Shown piece after piece: positions 7,469-15,082 of a stretch of DNA of 64,000 bases; within the stretch, counting starts at the first letter, position 1; the number at the start of each line of letters is the position of its first letter. Made by a program: the position numbers and the translations under genes. The notes under the pieces are model-generated. The model saw only the letters and a program-made list of their open reading frames with translations. It did no database searches and was not told the origin of the DNA. Origin of the DNA: Stutzerimonas stutzeri (GTDB taxonomy: Bacteria > Pseudomonadota > Gammaproteobacteria > Pseudomonadales > Pseudomonadaceae); NCBI RefSeq assembly GCF_009789555.1, contig NZ_CP046902.1, forward strand, positions 4,046,001 through 4,110,000, in the 5' to 3' direction.

Positions 7469-7903
7469 ATGTGCGAAATACCGCTGCGCCAGTTACCGCT
7501 CGAATACCGAGCGCTACTCGACAAGTTCTACCGTGCCCATCGCAGCCACATGCGCGTGCCGGCCGGGGCGCAATGTTGGGTCGCCGGACACACCGATATC
7601 GTCGCAGGCCTGTGCCTGACCCGCATCGCCGAGGGGCATTGGCTGACGGGATTGCTGGTCGCGCCCGGACACCGCAACGAGGGTCTGGCGAGGCGGCTGG
7701 TAAGTCAGGCGGTCTCCGTCAGTGGAGGCCCCCTGTGGCTGTTCTGCGAGCCGAACCTGACGGCTTTCTATCAACGGCAGGGTTTCAGCGAGCCCGCTGC
7801 GTTGCCCGAGGTGCTGGCCTCCCGCCTGCATCGCTACAACCGAACCAAAACGCTCCTTGCGCTATGCCACGACACGAGAAAGACATGTCCACAAACGTTC
7901 TGA
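7469..7903 (+). CDS. GNAT-family N-acetyltransferase
   Basis: A 144-residue GNAT protein. It has the acetyl-CoA loop VAPGHRNEGLARRLV (Q/RxxGxG/A type, about residues 64-78) and the C-terminal strand LFCEPNLTAFYQRQGF (about 92-107). The substrate is unknown. ATG 7469 fits the domain. The end overlaps the start of the Nudix gene by about 20 bp, which suggests translational coupling. The gene faces away from the symporter, with a 165-bp divergent region between them. Confidence 0.8.
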   Translation: MCEIPLRQLPLEYRALLDKFYRAHRSHMRVPAGAQCWVAGHTDIVAGLCLTRIAEGHWLTGLLVAPGHRNEGLARRLVSQAVSVSGGPLWLFCEPNLTAFYQRQGFSEPAALPEVLASRLHRYNRTKTLLALCHDTRKTCPQTF

Positions 7904-8310
7904 ACATCGCTACCGCCTGCCTGCTCGATGGAGCGGGCCGGGTACTGGTCGTGCGCAAGCGCGGCACCCGCCTGTTCATGCTGCCCGGCGGCAAGGCTGA
8001 GCAAGGGGAAACGCCCCTGCAGACCCTTGGCCGCGAACTTCAGGAGGAGCTCGGTCTGGTGATCGGGCCTTCACAGCTGCAGTCACTGGGGCATTTTCAG
8101 TCGCGGGCGGCCAACGAACCCGACCATTGGGTGCACGCCGATGTGTTCGTCGGCCGCGTGGCGGGCGACGTAAGGGCACAGGCGGAGATCGACGCCCTGG
8201 ACTGGCTTGATCCGCATGCGCAGCAGCAAATACCTCTGGCGCCGCTGCTGCGCGAACAGGTGCTTCCCGCTCTGCTTCGACGCCTGGAAAGCGACGACGA
8301 ACGAGGCTGA
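7885..8310 (+). CDS. Nudix hydrolase
   Basis: A 141-residue Nudix protein. The full Nudix box GX5EX7REUXEEXGU is readable from Gly36 (GKAEQGE) to RELQEELGL (residues 50-58), so metal-dependent pyrophosphohydrolase chemistry should be intact. Substrates of this family are nucleoside diphosphates linked to another group, or damaged nucleotides. ATG 7885 is chosen with GAGAAAG upstream; ATG 7864, seven codons earlier, is an alternative. It overlaps the GNAT gene and probably shares its mRNA. Confidence 0.88.
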   Translation: MSTNVLNIATACLLDGAGRVLVVRKRGTRLFMLPGGKAEQGETPLQTLGRELQEELGLVIGPSQLQSLGHFQSRAANEPDHWVHADVFVGRVAGDVRAQAEIDALDWLDPHAQQQIPLAPLLREQVLPALLRRLESDDERG

Positions 8311-8323
8311 AGACGCGATCGGC

Positions 8324-8470
8324 TCAGGGAGAAATCGGATCGCTGGCTGGGAAGGTTTCTTCCAGCGCTTCGTCGAGTTGATCCTCATCGGCCTCGTCTG
8401 GACGCCGTTTGATCGGGTCTTCCTGGCCCTGTCCGGGTTGGTTAGGTGCGTTCGAGTCATTGCCGTTCAT
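8324..8470 (-). CDS. Small acidic protein with C-terminal TFPASDP motif
   Basis: A 48-residue reading frame, MNGNDSNAPNQPGQGQEDPI and on, ending DEALEETFPASDPISP. The closing LDEALEETFPASDP pattern recurs in small uncharacterised proteins of pseudomonads and rhizobia, often in stress-linked loci (from memory), and supports a real gene. A good AGGAG site lies upstream of ATG 8470. It is strongly acidic with no hydrophobic segment, so probably cytoplasmic and disordered. It is convergent with the Nudix gene and lies just past the rsmZ terminator. Function unknown. Confidence 0.65.
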   Translation of the reverse strand: MNGNDSNAPNQPGQGQEDPIKRRPDEADEDQLDEALEETFPASDPISP

Positions 8471-8562
8471 GGTGAACTCCTGTGGTTGGGTCAACAAACG
8501 TTAGGCCGCCCCGCACCGCAGTCGTTCGCCAGGATCGATGCCATACCGGAAAATCGCAGGCA

Positions 8563-8700
8563 AAAAAAAGGGGCGGGGTTTTAACCCCGCCCGCCTCCTT
8601 CCCTACTCCCTGTGTTTCCTGCTCATCGTCCTGATGAACCGCATCCAGCGGTGGGTCCCGACCGACATCCGTGCCGGCTGTGCTTGTCCTTAAGCACAGG
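8563..8700 (-). ncRNA. rsmZ: RsmZ-type small RNA that sequesters CsrA/RsmA proteins
   Basis: Read on the minus strand from about 8700, the sequence forms a row of short hairpins with GGA in the loops: GTGCTTAAGGACAAGCAC, CCGGCACGGATGTCGG, CCGCTGGATGCGG and TCATCAGGACGATGA. Then come CAGGAAAC, AGGGAG, AGGG and AAGGAGG, and a strong GC terminator hairpin followed by eight T. Repeated exposed GGA motifs are how Rsm RNAs titrate RsmA/RsmE translational repressors. The segment CATCAGGACGATGA, CAGGAAACACAGGGA strongly resembles Pseudomonas RsmZ. It is downstream of rpoS, as in other pseudomonads, and has a matching GacA site and promoter. Confidence 0.88.
8571..8592 (-). terminator. Rho-independent terminator of rsmZ
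   Basis: Arms GGGCGGGGTT and AACCCCGCCC (10 bp, perfect), followed on the minus strand by CC and a run of eight T at 8562-8569. It ends the RsmZ RNA. Confidence 0.9.
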
Positions 8701-8704
8701 TGCG

Positions 8705-8733
8705 ATATTAAGGCTTTAGCGGACCACGGCAAC
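8705..8733 (-). promoter_or_regulatory. Predicted promoter of rsmZ
   Basis: On the minus strand a TTGCCG -35-like element and a TAATAT -10 element (8705-8710) are separated by 16 bp and end about 6 bp before the first predicted base of the RNA near 8700. This fits a sigma-70 promoter activated by GacA from far upstream. Confidence 0.65.
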
Positions 8734-8857
8734 TCCTGAAAATGCATGATGGCATTTGGACGCCTGTTTTACTTTTTTTAAATATTCAAAGGAAACAGTG
8801 GCATACGCAGGTAATGCAGGCAGGAAAGCAGTCCACCCAACCGGATTTTCAGCGTTC

Positions 8858-8887
8858 GCTTACACACCGTGTAAGCAAATGCTTACG
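8858..8887. promoter_or_regulatory. GacA upstream activating sequence for rsmZ
   Basis: TGTAAGCAAATGCTTACG at 8870-8887 matches the GacA box consensus TGTAAG-N6-CTTACA with one change. Its centre lies about 179 bp before the predicted RsmZ start, the distance known for rsmY and rsmZ promoters in Pseudomonas. A further half-site, GCTTACAC at 8858-8865, pairs with the same GTGTAAGC, so two overlapping palindromes are present. Confidence 0.85.
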
Positions 8888-8915
8888 CACTGGATAGCTG
8901 AATCGGAAAAGATGG

Positions 8916-8968
8916 TGATGCCAGGGTTAAGCCCTGAAGGCCACGACGACGGGGGCTACCTGGCATCA
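8916..8968. terminator. Large inverted repeat between rpoS and rsmZ, possible rpoS terminator
   Basis: Arms TGATGCCAGG (8916-8925) and CCTGGCATCA (8959-8968) pair perfectly over 10 bp around a 33-base loop. On the minus strand the stem is followed by CCATCTTTTCC, a weak T-run, so it may end the rpoS mRNA. A smaller imperfect hairpin at 9012-9032 (CCCCTACC/GGCAAGGGG) lies closer to the rpoS stop. Between rsmZ and rpoS (8701-9044) I see only these structures, the promoter and the GacA site; no gene. Confidence 0.5.
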
Positions 8969-9044
8969 AGCGCAACCGCGGGTGAGAGGCGTAAGGATTG
9001 AAGGCAGCATCACCCCCTACCGCGAGGCAAGGGGTTATGGGCTG

Positions 9045-10043
9045 CTACCTGAACAGCGAGTCGCTGGACAGGCCGTTACGCTCGAGGATCTCGCGCAGAC
9101 GCTTGAGCGCCTCGACCTGAATCTGCCGCACCCGCTCGCGGGTCAGTCCGATTTCTTGCCCGACCTCCTCGAGCGTGCAGCTTTCGTGGCCGCGTAAACC
9201 GAAGCGCCGGATGACCACCTCGCGCTGCTTCTCGGTCAGATCCGACAGCCATTGGTCGATGCTCGCAGACAGATCGTCGTCGAGCAGCAGATCGCACGGG
9301 TCGCTCGGCCGATCATCGGTCAGGGTATCGAGCAATGTCTTGTCGGTATCCGGTCCGAGCGAGACATCCACCGAGGTCACTCGCTCGTTCAGCCCGAGCA
9401 TCCGCTTGACCTCGGCAACCGGCTTCTCGAGCAGGTGGGCGATTTCCTCCGGGCTGGGCTCATGGTCGAGTTTCTGGGTCAGTTCGCGCGCGGCGCGCAG
9501 ATAGACGTTCAGTTCCTTGACCACATGAATCGGCAGGCGAATGGTACGGGTCTGATTCATGATCGCCCGTTCGATGGTCTGTCGAATCCACCAGGTGGCG
9601 TAGGTGGAAAAGCGGAAACCGCGTTCGGGATCGAACTTTTCAACGGCCCGTATCAATCCCAGGTTGCCCTCCTCCACCAGATCCAACAACGACAATCCGC
9701 GGTTTACATAGCGTCGGGCAATCTTCACCACGAGCCGCAGGTTGCTTTCGATCATCCGCTTGCGCCCCGCCGGATCACCCTTTTGCGCCAGACGTGCGTA
9801 GTGCACCTCCTGCTCGGGAGTCAGGAGGGGAGAAAATCCGATTTCGTTGAGGTACAGCTGAGTGGCGTCAAGCGCCCGGGTGTAGTCGATGAACTTGTGT
9901 TGCTTGGCGGTTGCGGTCTTGGATCGGGTGCCAGCCGAACCGACGCGAGGCATGTCGCAGCGTGGATCGACCTCCGCGGACGGTTCCATGAGTAGAACGG
10001 CATCGTCTACGTCAAACTCCGGCACTTCTTTTTTGAGAGCCAT
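9045..10043 (-). CDS. rpoS: RNA polymerase sigma factor RpoS
   Basis: A 332-residue stationary-phase and general stress sigma factor. Region 1.2 (DATQLYLNEIGFSPLLTPEQE) starts about residue 58. Region 2 contains RLVVKIARRYVNRGLSLLDLVEEGNLGLIRAVEKFDPERGFRFSTYATWWIRQTIERA (about 105-165). Region 3 follows (IRLPIHVVKELN), and region 4 ends with the helix-turn-helix TLEEVGQEIGLTRERVRQIQ (about 288-307). The length is normal for Pseudomonas RpoS. ATG 10043 has AGGAAA upstream and begins MALKKEVPEFDVDDAVLLME as in relatives. nlpD lies 98 bp upstream in the same direction; in pseudomonads an rpoS promoter often sits within nlpD. Confidence 0.97.
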   Translation of the reverse strand: MALKKEVPEFDVDDAVLLMEPSAEVDPRCDMPRVGSAGTRSKTATAKQHKFIDYTRALDATQLYLNEIGFSPLLTPEQEVHYARLAQKGDPAGRKRMIESNLRLVVKIARRYVNRGLSLLDLVEEGNLGLIRAVEKFDPERGFRFSTYATWWIRQTIERAIMNQTRTIRLPIHVVKELNVYLRAARELTQKLDHEPSPEEIAHLLEKPVAEVKRMLGLNERVTSVDVSLGPDTDKTLLDTLTDDRPSDPCDLLLDDDLSASIDQWLSDLTEKQREVVIRRFGLRGHESCTLEEVGQEIGLTRERVRQIQVEALKRLREILERNGLSSDSLFR

Positions 10044-10141
10044 TATTGTTTTCCTGTTCTGAGTTCGACAACAGGCTCGGGCGGCACGCACTCCCTGGTA
10101 TCGCTCAAGCCCCTCCTAGTGCCGGAACAGGAAAATACAAA

Positions 10142-10972
10142 TCAACGCTTTGGCAGGTATTGAAGGGGATCTACAGGTTTGCCTTGGCGGCGAATCTCAA
10201 AATGCAGCTTCACCCGGTCGGTTCCAGTCGATCCCATCTCGGCAATTCTCTGCCCAGCCTTGACTTGTTGACCCTCCTGAACCAGCAGCCTGCGGTTGTG
10301 ACCGTAGGCACTTACATAGGTATCGCTGTGCTTGATGATCACAAGTTCGCCGTAACCCCGTAAACCACTGCCGGCGTACACAACAGCCCCATCAGAAGCA
10401 GCTAAAACAGGCTGTCCTAATTCCCCGGCGATATCAATGCCTTTATTCAAACTGCCGTTTGAGGAGAATCGGCCGATCACGGTACCGCCTGCAGGCCACG
10501 CCCAGCCGCTTGCCGAGCGGGCCACAGGCGTGACGGGTGTCGTTGCGGCGGGCGTCTTCGGCGCGGGTACGCTGGGCCTGTTCAACGGCGGCGGCGTCGG
10601 GACGGGTGTGGTCACGACAACCGGGGGTTTCGAAGGCGTCGGGGTCGGACGAGCGGTTACGGTCCTGGGTGGCTGCCCGCCGAAGCGAATCGTCTGTCCC
10701 GGATAAATGACGTGCGGCGGATTGATGCGATTGAGTCGCGCGAGGTCCCGCCAATCCCAGCCGAAGCGAAAGGCAATCGACCATAACGTATCGCCACGCT
10801 GGACCACGTACTGGCCGCTGGTCACCCGGTCACGGCTGTTGCGGTCCACCACATGCACGCCCCCCGACGGCGAACTGGCACAGCCGGCAAGCAGGGTGGC
10901 AGCCAGAACGGCGACGAGTGCGCAACGAACGGGCGAGGTGCTTATCCATCGCTTGGCGGCTGTGAGCTTCAC
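10142..10972 (-). CDS. nlpD: NlpD-type LysM/M23 lipoprotein, amidase activator
   Basis: A 276-residue envelope lipoprotein. A signal peptide and the lipobox LLAGC put the lipidated Cys at residue 31. A LysM peptidoglycan-binding domain follows (YVVQRGDTLWSIAFRFGW, about 54-97), then a Pro/Thr-rich linker, and a C-terminal LytM/M23 domain (about 170-270). The usual zinc ligand motif HxGxD reads NKGIDI, so the domain should be non-enzymatic, as in E. coli NlpD, which activates amidase AmiC at division. It starts at GTG 10972, preceded by AGGGAG. It lies upstream of rpoS, the conserved arrangement. Confidence 0.93.
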   Translation of the reverse strand: MKLTAAKRWISTSPVRCALVAVLAATLLAGCASSPSGGVHVVDRNSRDRVTSGQYVVQRGDTLWSIAFRFGWDWRDLARLNRINPPHVIYPGQTIRFGGQPPRTVTARPTPTPSKPPVVVTTPVPTPPPLNRPSVPAPKTPAATTPVTPVARSASGWAWPAGGTVIGRFSSNGSLNKGIDIAGELGQPVLAASDGAVVYAGSGLRGYGELVIIKHSDTYVSAYGHNRRLLVQEGQQVKAGQRIAEMGSTGTDRVKLHFEIRRQGKPVDPLQYLPKR

Positions 10973-11001
10973 TGCTCGCTCCCTTTGATCAACAAGACTG
11001 T

Positions 11002-11937
11002 TCAGACCGTTTCCGCCAGCGGCTGGCGCCGCCCGGCAAACCATTCGAGTCCGAGCACGAGGGCGATGCCGGCCACCGCCAACAGGATGGCCAGCAACAG
11101 CTGCGGGTCCTGGCCGGTCAGGTCGCCGTAGTTCCCGGGCAGCAGGTTCTGCTCGAGTACGGGTACACGTTGGCCGTGGGAATCGACGCGCCAGGTCAGG
11201 GTTTCCTTCCACGGCCATACCTTGTTCAGCGAGCCGAGCATCAAGCCGGTCAAAAACGCCAGGGTCAGGTCACGCCAGCGTTGCAGGACCCAGCTCAGCA
11301 GCCGGGCGAAACTCAGCAGGCCGACCAGGCATCCCGCGGCGAACGTCAGCATGATACCCAGATCCAGCGCTTTGACGGCGCCAAGCACGACCGGATACAG
11401 GCCAAGCAGTACCAGAATGAAGCTGCCGGAAATACCGGGCAGGATCATGGCGCAAATGGCGATGGCGCCGGCAAAGAACAGGCTGAGGCTGCTGGTGCTC
11501 CATTGCATCGGTGCCGCGACGGTGATCCAGTAGGCGAAGCCGATCCCCAGGCACAGGCTGACCAACCGTGACAGCGTGCGTTGCCGGATTTCCTTGCCCA
11601 CCAGGTGCACCGAAACGAGGATCAGACCGAAAAAGAATGACCACACGGGTATTGGATGATGTTCCAGCAGATAGGTGATCAGCTTGGCCAGGCTGAGTAC
11701 GCTGGTCAGGATGCCGGCAAACAGGACCAGCAGAAAACTCGCGTTGGCCGTACGCCACGCTTCGACGACACGGCCGCGCAACAGCGGGCCCACCGCGTTG
11801 GGCACCGCACCGATGGAGCGTAACAGTTCATCATAGATGCCGGTGATGAAGGCGACCGTTCCGCCCGAAACGCCAGGGACCACATCAGCGGCACCCATGG
11901 CCATGCCCTTGGCGTACAACAACAACGCGTTTTTCAT
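11002..11937 (-). CDS. DUF368 family membrane protein, PopT-type polyprenyl-phosphate translocase
   Basis: A 311-residue protein with about eight to nine membrane helices. It has the DUF368 signatures MGAADVVPGVSGGTVAFITGIYDELL (about 10-35) and AMILPGISGSFILVLLGLY (about 165-183), two related re-entrant-type motifs. DUF368 proteins have been identified as undecaprenyl-phosphate translocases that return the carrier lipid to the cytoplasmic side. ATG 11937 is preferred, with GGAAGG in front; an in-frame ATG at 11958 lacks this. It lies between pcm and nlpD on one strand with short gaps. A link with carrier-lipid synthesis by uppS at 43.4 kb is functional only. Confidence 0.88.
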   Translation of the reverse strand: MKNALLLYAKGMAMGAADVVPGVSGGTVAFITGIYDELLRSIGAVPNAVGPLLRGRVVEAWRTANASFLLVLFAGILTSVLSLAKLITYLLEHHPIPVWSFFFGLILVSVHLVGKEIRQRTLSRLVSLCLGIGFAYWITVAAPMQWSTSSLSLFFAGAIAICAMILPGISGSFILVLLGLYPVVLGAVKALDLGIMLTFAAGCLVGLLSFARLLSWVLQRWRDLTLAFLTGLMLGSLNKVWPWKETLTWRVDSHGQRVPVLEQNLLPGNYGDLTGQDPQLLLAILLAVAGIALVLGLEWFAGRRQPLAETV

Positions 11938-11954
11938 GCTTCCTTCCGCTGAGA

Positions 11955-12635
11955 TCAAACTACCGGTCCATTGAGCAGCGGCACGAAGCGTACGGTGTCC
12001 AGCAGGTGGCGGGAAAAGCCGTCTTCCTCTCGAATGATCAGCATCAACTGCTGGACTTCGCCAACCCCGACCGGAATCACCAACCGCCCACCGGGAGCCA
12101 GTTGATCGAGCAGGGCCTGTGGCACATCGGCTGCCGCCGCGGTAACGATGATGCCGTTATAGGGAGCCAACGCAGGCCAACCTTCCCAACCATCACCCCA
12201 GCGAAAGACCACGTTGCGCAACTTGAGTTCGACCAGACGTTCTTTTGCCCGGTCCTGCAGCGCCTGGATGCGTTCGACGGAAAACACGCGTTCGACCAGT
12301 TGTGCCAGCACCGCAGTCTGATAGCCGGAACCGGTACCGATCTCCAGCACCTTGTCCAGAGGGCCGTCAGCCAGCAGCAACTCGCTCATGCGCGCGACCA
12401 TGAAGGGCTGCGAGATGGTCTGGTTGTGACCGATGGGAAGCGCGGTATCTTCGTAGGCGCGATGGGCCAGGGCCTCGTCGACGAACAGATGGCGCGGCGT
12501 GCGTCTAATGACTTCCAGCACGCGGGGGTCGGACAGGCCCTCTTCATACAGGCGCTGGATCAGGCGATCCCGGGTGCGCTGCGAAGTCATGCCGGTGCCG
12601 TGGCGCAGCAGGTCGTCTTGTCCGCGATGGTTCAC
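11955..12635 (-). CDS. pcm: Protein-L-isoaspartate O-methyltransferase
   Basis: A repair enzyme that methylates isoaspartyl residues in damaged proteins with S-adenosylmethionine. Motif I, VLEIGTGSGYQTAVLAQL, lies near residues 93-110, and the substrate segment TALPIGHNQTISQPFMVARM lies just before it. With GTG 12635 as start the protein has 226 residues. The GTG overlaps the surE stop and has GGAGG seven bases upstream. ATG 12590 (MTSQRTRDRL, 211 residues) is the start known in P. aeruginosa but has no clear ribosome site here. It is coupled to surE as in many Proteobacteria. Confidence 0.95.
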   Translation of the reverse strand: MNHRGQDDLLRHGTGMTSQRTRDRLIQRLYEEGLSDPRVLEVIRRTPRHLFVDEALAHRAYEDTALPIGHNQTISQPFMVARMSELLLADGPLDKVLEIGTGSGYQTAVLAQLVERVFSVERIQALQDRAKERLVELKLRNVVFRWGDGWEGWPALAPYNGIIVTAAAADVPQALLDQLAPGGRLVIPVGVGEVQQLMLIIREEDGFSRHLLDTVRFVPLLNGPVV

Positions 12636-13381
12636 AGCACGCCCTCCAGCCAGTTATCGAGCCCCTTGAAGGCCTCGTGGAAGGTCCGATCGAGCTGCAA
12701 CGGTGTGATCGATACGTACCCCTGCATCACCGCATGGAAATCGGTGCCCGGCCCGCCGTCCTCGACGTCGCCGGCGACCGAAATCCAGTAGCCGTCCTTT
12801 CCGCGCGGATTCGCCTGCTTGATCGGTGGCTTGGCACGGCTACGGTGGCCGAGCCGGGTCAACTGAATGCCACGGATGTGATCGAGCGGCAGGTTGGGCA
12901 CGTTGACGCTCAGCACGGTACGCGGCGGTAGATCGAGCGAGGACTGATGTTCGATCAGTTTACGTGCGACATACGCAGCGGTCGGCAGGTTGTCGGGCAG
13001 CCGGGACACCAGCGAAAAGGCGAATGCCGGCCTGCCGGTGAAGCGGCCTTCGATGGCCGCAGCGACTGTGCCGGAATACAGCACGTCGTCGCCCAGATTG
13101 GCGCCCATGTTGATGCCGGACACCACCATGTCGGGCGCTTCGTCGAGCAACCCGTTCATGCCCAGGTGGACGCAATCGGTGGGCGTGCCGTTCACACCGA
13201 TGAAACCGTTCGGCATGGTCGTTGGATGAAGCGGGCGGTCCAGCGTCAGCGCGCTGCTGGCACCGCTCATGTCCTGGATGGGGGCGACTACCTTGCACTC
13301 GGCATAATCCGCCAGCGCGTCATAAAGCGCGGCGAGCCCAGGCGCATACACCCCGTCGTCGTTGGCGATCAGAATACGCAT
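12632..13381 (-). CDS. surE: 5'/3'-nucleotidase SurE
   Basis: A 249-residue cytosolic metal-dependent nucleotidase that acts on nucleoside monophosphates in stationary phase. The N-terminal metal site ILIANDDGVYAPGL (Asp8-Asp9), the Ser of SGASSALT (about 39-46) and VVSGINMGANLGDDVLYSGTVAAA (Asn about 91) are all present. ATG 13381 overlaps the truD stop (ATGA), and the gene's own stop overlaps the pcm start, so truD-surE-pcm should be translationally coupled. Confidence 0.97.
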   Translation of the reverse strand: MRILIANDDGVYAPGLAALYDALADYAECKVVAPIQDMSGASSALTLDRPLHPTTMPNGFIGVNGTPTDCVHLGMNGLLDEAPDMVVSGINMGANLGDDVLYSGTVAAAIEGRFTGRPAFAFSLVSRLPDNLPTAAYVARKLIEHQSSLDLPPRTVLSVNVPNLPLDHIRGIQLTRLGHRSRAKPPIKQANPRGKDGYWISVAGDVEDGGPGTDFHAVMQGYVSITPLQLDRTFHEAFKGLDNWLEGVL

Positions 13382-14421
13382 CAAATGTCCGTCTGCCCTG
13401 CCAGGCTGACCAGTTCACGCACCACAGCAGTGGCGAAGCATCCGGTCGGCAGGACGAATTCAAGTTGCAGAATGTCAGGCTCGGGATAATGCCACGACAA
13501 GCCGCCAATGGGGAGGCGAAGAATGCGCCGCTCATGCTTCATTCCAGCTTCTGCGAGCCACTTGGCGATTGACGGTTCCGCTCTAGCGGCCCCTGCCTCA
13601 AGCGCCTGTACCGCTCCTGTTGCTGGCGACTCCCCAGCGCCCCAGAGCGGCCCCGTGGGATGCAGATCGAGCAGCGCCAGCCGTGGGTCGGCGCACTCGG
13701 CTTCGCCTGCCGGGAAAAAGCTGCGGCTATCGGTAAACGCCAGCAGGTCTCCCACCAGCGCCCGATCCCAGCTACCGGCGGCAACCCGCTCGGCCAGTAC
13801 CCGATTGAACAGGTAGCTGCGTCCGGCCGACAGCAGGCGCGAGCGCAGGTTGCGCTGAACCGGCAGCTCCTGACGAGCAGCGTATTCACGGGCACCGTCA
13901 ACGTTGCCGCCCCCGAAACCGAACCGCTGCAGGCCGAAATAATTGGGGACGCCGTGGGTCTTGATTCGCTCGAGGCGAGCGTCCAGCATCGTCCGGTCCG
14001 CCCGTAGCTCGGTCAGCCGCAGGGTAAAACCGTTGGCCGAGTGCGCGCCGCGTTGCAGCTTGCGTTGATGACGGCCCGCCTGAAGGATTTTCAACGTTTC
14101 GTCTTCGGCCTTGCCCAGCGGCGGATCGGTCTTGCCGGGCAGATGCAGGCTGAACCATTGACGGGTCAGCGCCTGACGATCCTTCAGACCGGCATAGCTG
14201 ATATTTCGCGCCGGCACGCCGGCCGCTCGGGCAATCCGGCGTGCTGCCTCCTCGGTGTTCAGGTTGCGTTTCTCCACCCACAACCATAGGTGCTCGCCGG
14301 AGCCGGACAGGGGAATATCCAGCACTTCGTCTACCTGAAAATCCTCGGCCACCGCCTTGAGCACCGCAGTGCCACAAGGCCCGCCGTGAGCCCTCGGGCC
14401 GAGCAGTTGATCTTCGTTCAT
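13381..14421 (-). CDS. truD: tRNA pseudouridine(13) synthase TruD
   Basis: A 346-residue TruD-family pseudouridine synthase that modifies U13 of tRNA-Glu. It has the catalytic motif NISYAGLKDRQALTRQWFS (Asp about residue 81) and the family segments VPNYFGLQRFGFGGGNV (about 157-173) and RSYLFNRVLAERV. The length is usual. The start overlaps the ispF stop by 4 bp and its stop overlaps surE, so this is a tight operon. Confidence 0.96.
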   Translation of the reverse strand: MNEDQLLGPRAHGGPCGTAVLKAVAEDFQVDEVLDIPLSGSGEHLWLWVEKRNLNTEEAARRIARAAGVPARNISYAGLKDRQALTRQWFSLHLPGKTDPPLGKAEDETLKILQAGRHQRKLQRGAHSANGFTLRLTELRADRTMLDARLERIKTHGVPNYFGLQRFGFGGGNVDGAREYAARQELPVQRNLRSRLLSAGRSYLFNRVLAERVAAGSWDRALVGDLLAFTDSRSFFPAGEAECADPRLALLDLHPTGPLWGAGESPATGAVQALEAGAARAEPSIAKWLAEAGMKHERRILRLPIGGLSWHYPEPDILQLEFVLPTGCFATAVVRELVSLAGQTDI

Positions 14422-14891
14422 GCCTTGACCAGCAAGGCGACGGCATGCACGGCGATGCCCTCTTCCCGCCCAGTGAAGCCAAGCTTCTCGGTCGTGGTGG
14501 CCTTGACGTTGACCTGATCGAGGTCGACTTGCAGGTCCGCGGCGATCAGGCTGCGCATCGCCTCGATATGCGGCGCCATCTTTGGTGCCTGTGCGACGAT
14601 GGTGGCGTCCACGTTGCCGACCTTCCAGCCCTTGGCCTGCACCTGCTGGAGCACATGCCGCAGCAGTACTCGGCTGTCCGCGCCCTTGAAACGAGGATCG
14701 GTATCGGGGAAATGCTTACCGATATCGCCCAATGCCGCGGCGCCGAGCAGCGCATCGCTCAACGCGTGGAGCAACACATCGCCATCCGAATGAGCGAGCA
14801 AACCGAATCTGTGAGCAATCTGCACGCCGCCCAGAGTGACGAAATCCCCTTCGCCAAAACGGTGCACGTCGTAGCCGTGGCCGATACGCAT
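14418..14891 (-). CDS. ispF: 2-C-methyl-D-erythritol 2,4-cyclodiphosphate synthase
   Basis: A 157-residue enzyme of the MEP isoprenoid pathway. The zinc site GHGYDVHRFGEGD (Asp8, His10) and AHSDGDVLLHALSDALLGAAALGDIGKHFPDTDPRFKGADS (His about 34-42) are intact. It acts as a homotrimer in the cytosol. In many bacteria ispF is fused to or follows ispD; here ispD lies at 21.4 kb, separated by an inserted block. First gene of the ispF-truD-surE-pcm unit. Confidence 0.97.
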   Translation of the reverse strand: MRIGHGYDVHRFGEGDFVTLGGVQIAHRFGLLAHSDGDVLLHALSDALLGAAALGDIGKHFPDTDPRFKGADSRVLLRHVLQQVQAKGWKVGNVDATIVAQAPKMAPHIEAMRSLIAADLQVDLDQVNVKATTTEKLGFTGREEGIAVHAVALLVKA

Positions 14892-15019
14892 AGTCTAGAT
14901 ACCCTGAATAGATCAGCCTGCGATTCTACAGGACCCGACCCTGGCGGCGAGCCCATACGCAGCGAGGCCTTCACGCGCGCATCGATGAGCGTGATTAGCA
15001 CCATTAACCGTTTCGATCT

Positions 15020-15041
15020 TATATCGTTAAAACCCGATATA
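15020..15041. promoter_or_regulatory. Inverted repeat, probable operator of the ArsR-type regulator
   Basis: TATATCG (15020-15026) and its exact complement CGATATA (15035-15041) are spaced by 8 bp and lie 42 bp before the ArsR-type start, in an A+T-rich promoter zone. ArsR/SmtB repressors bind imperfect AT-rich palindromes of this kind. Autoregulation and control of the downstream ene-reductase are inferred. Confidence 0.6.
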
Positions 15042-15082
15042 TAGTTCGCCTCATCGCGATACAGCGAACCAGGCGAACCCCG

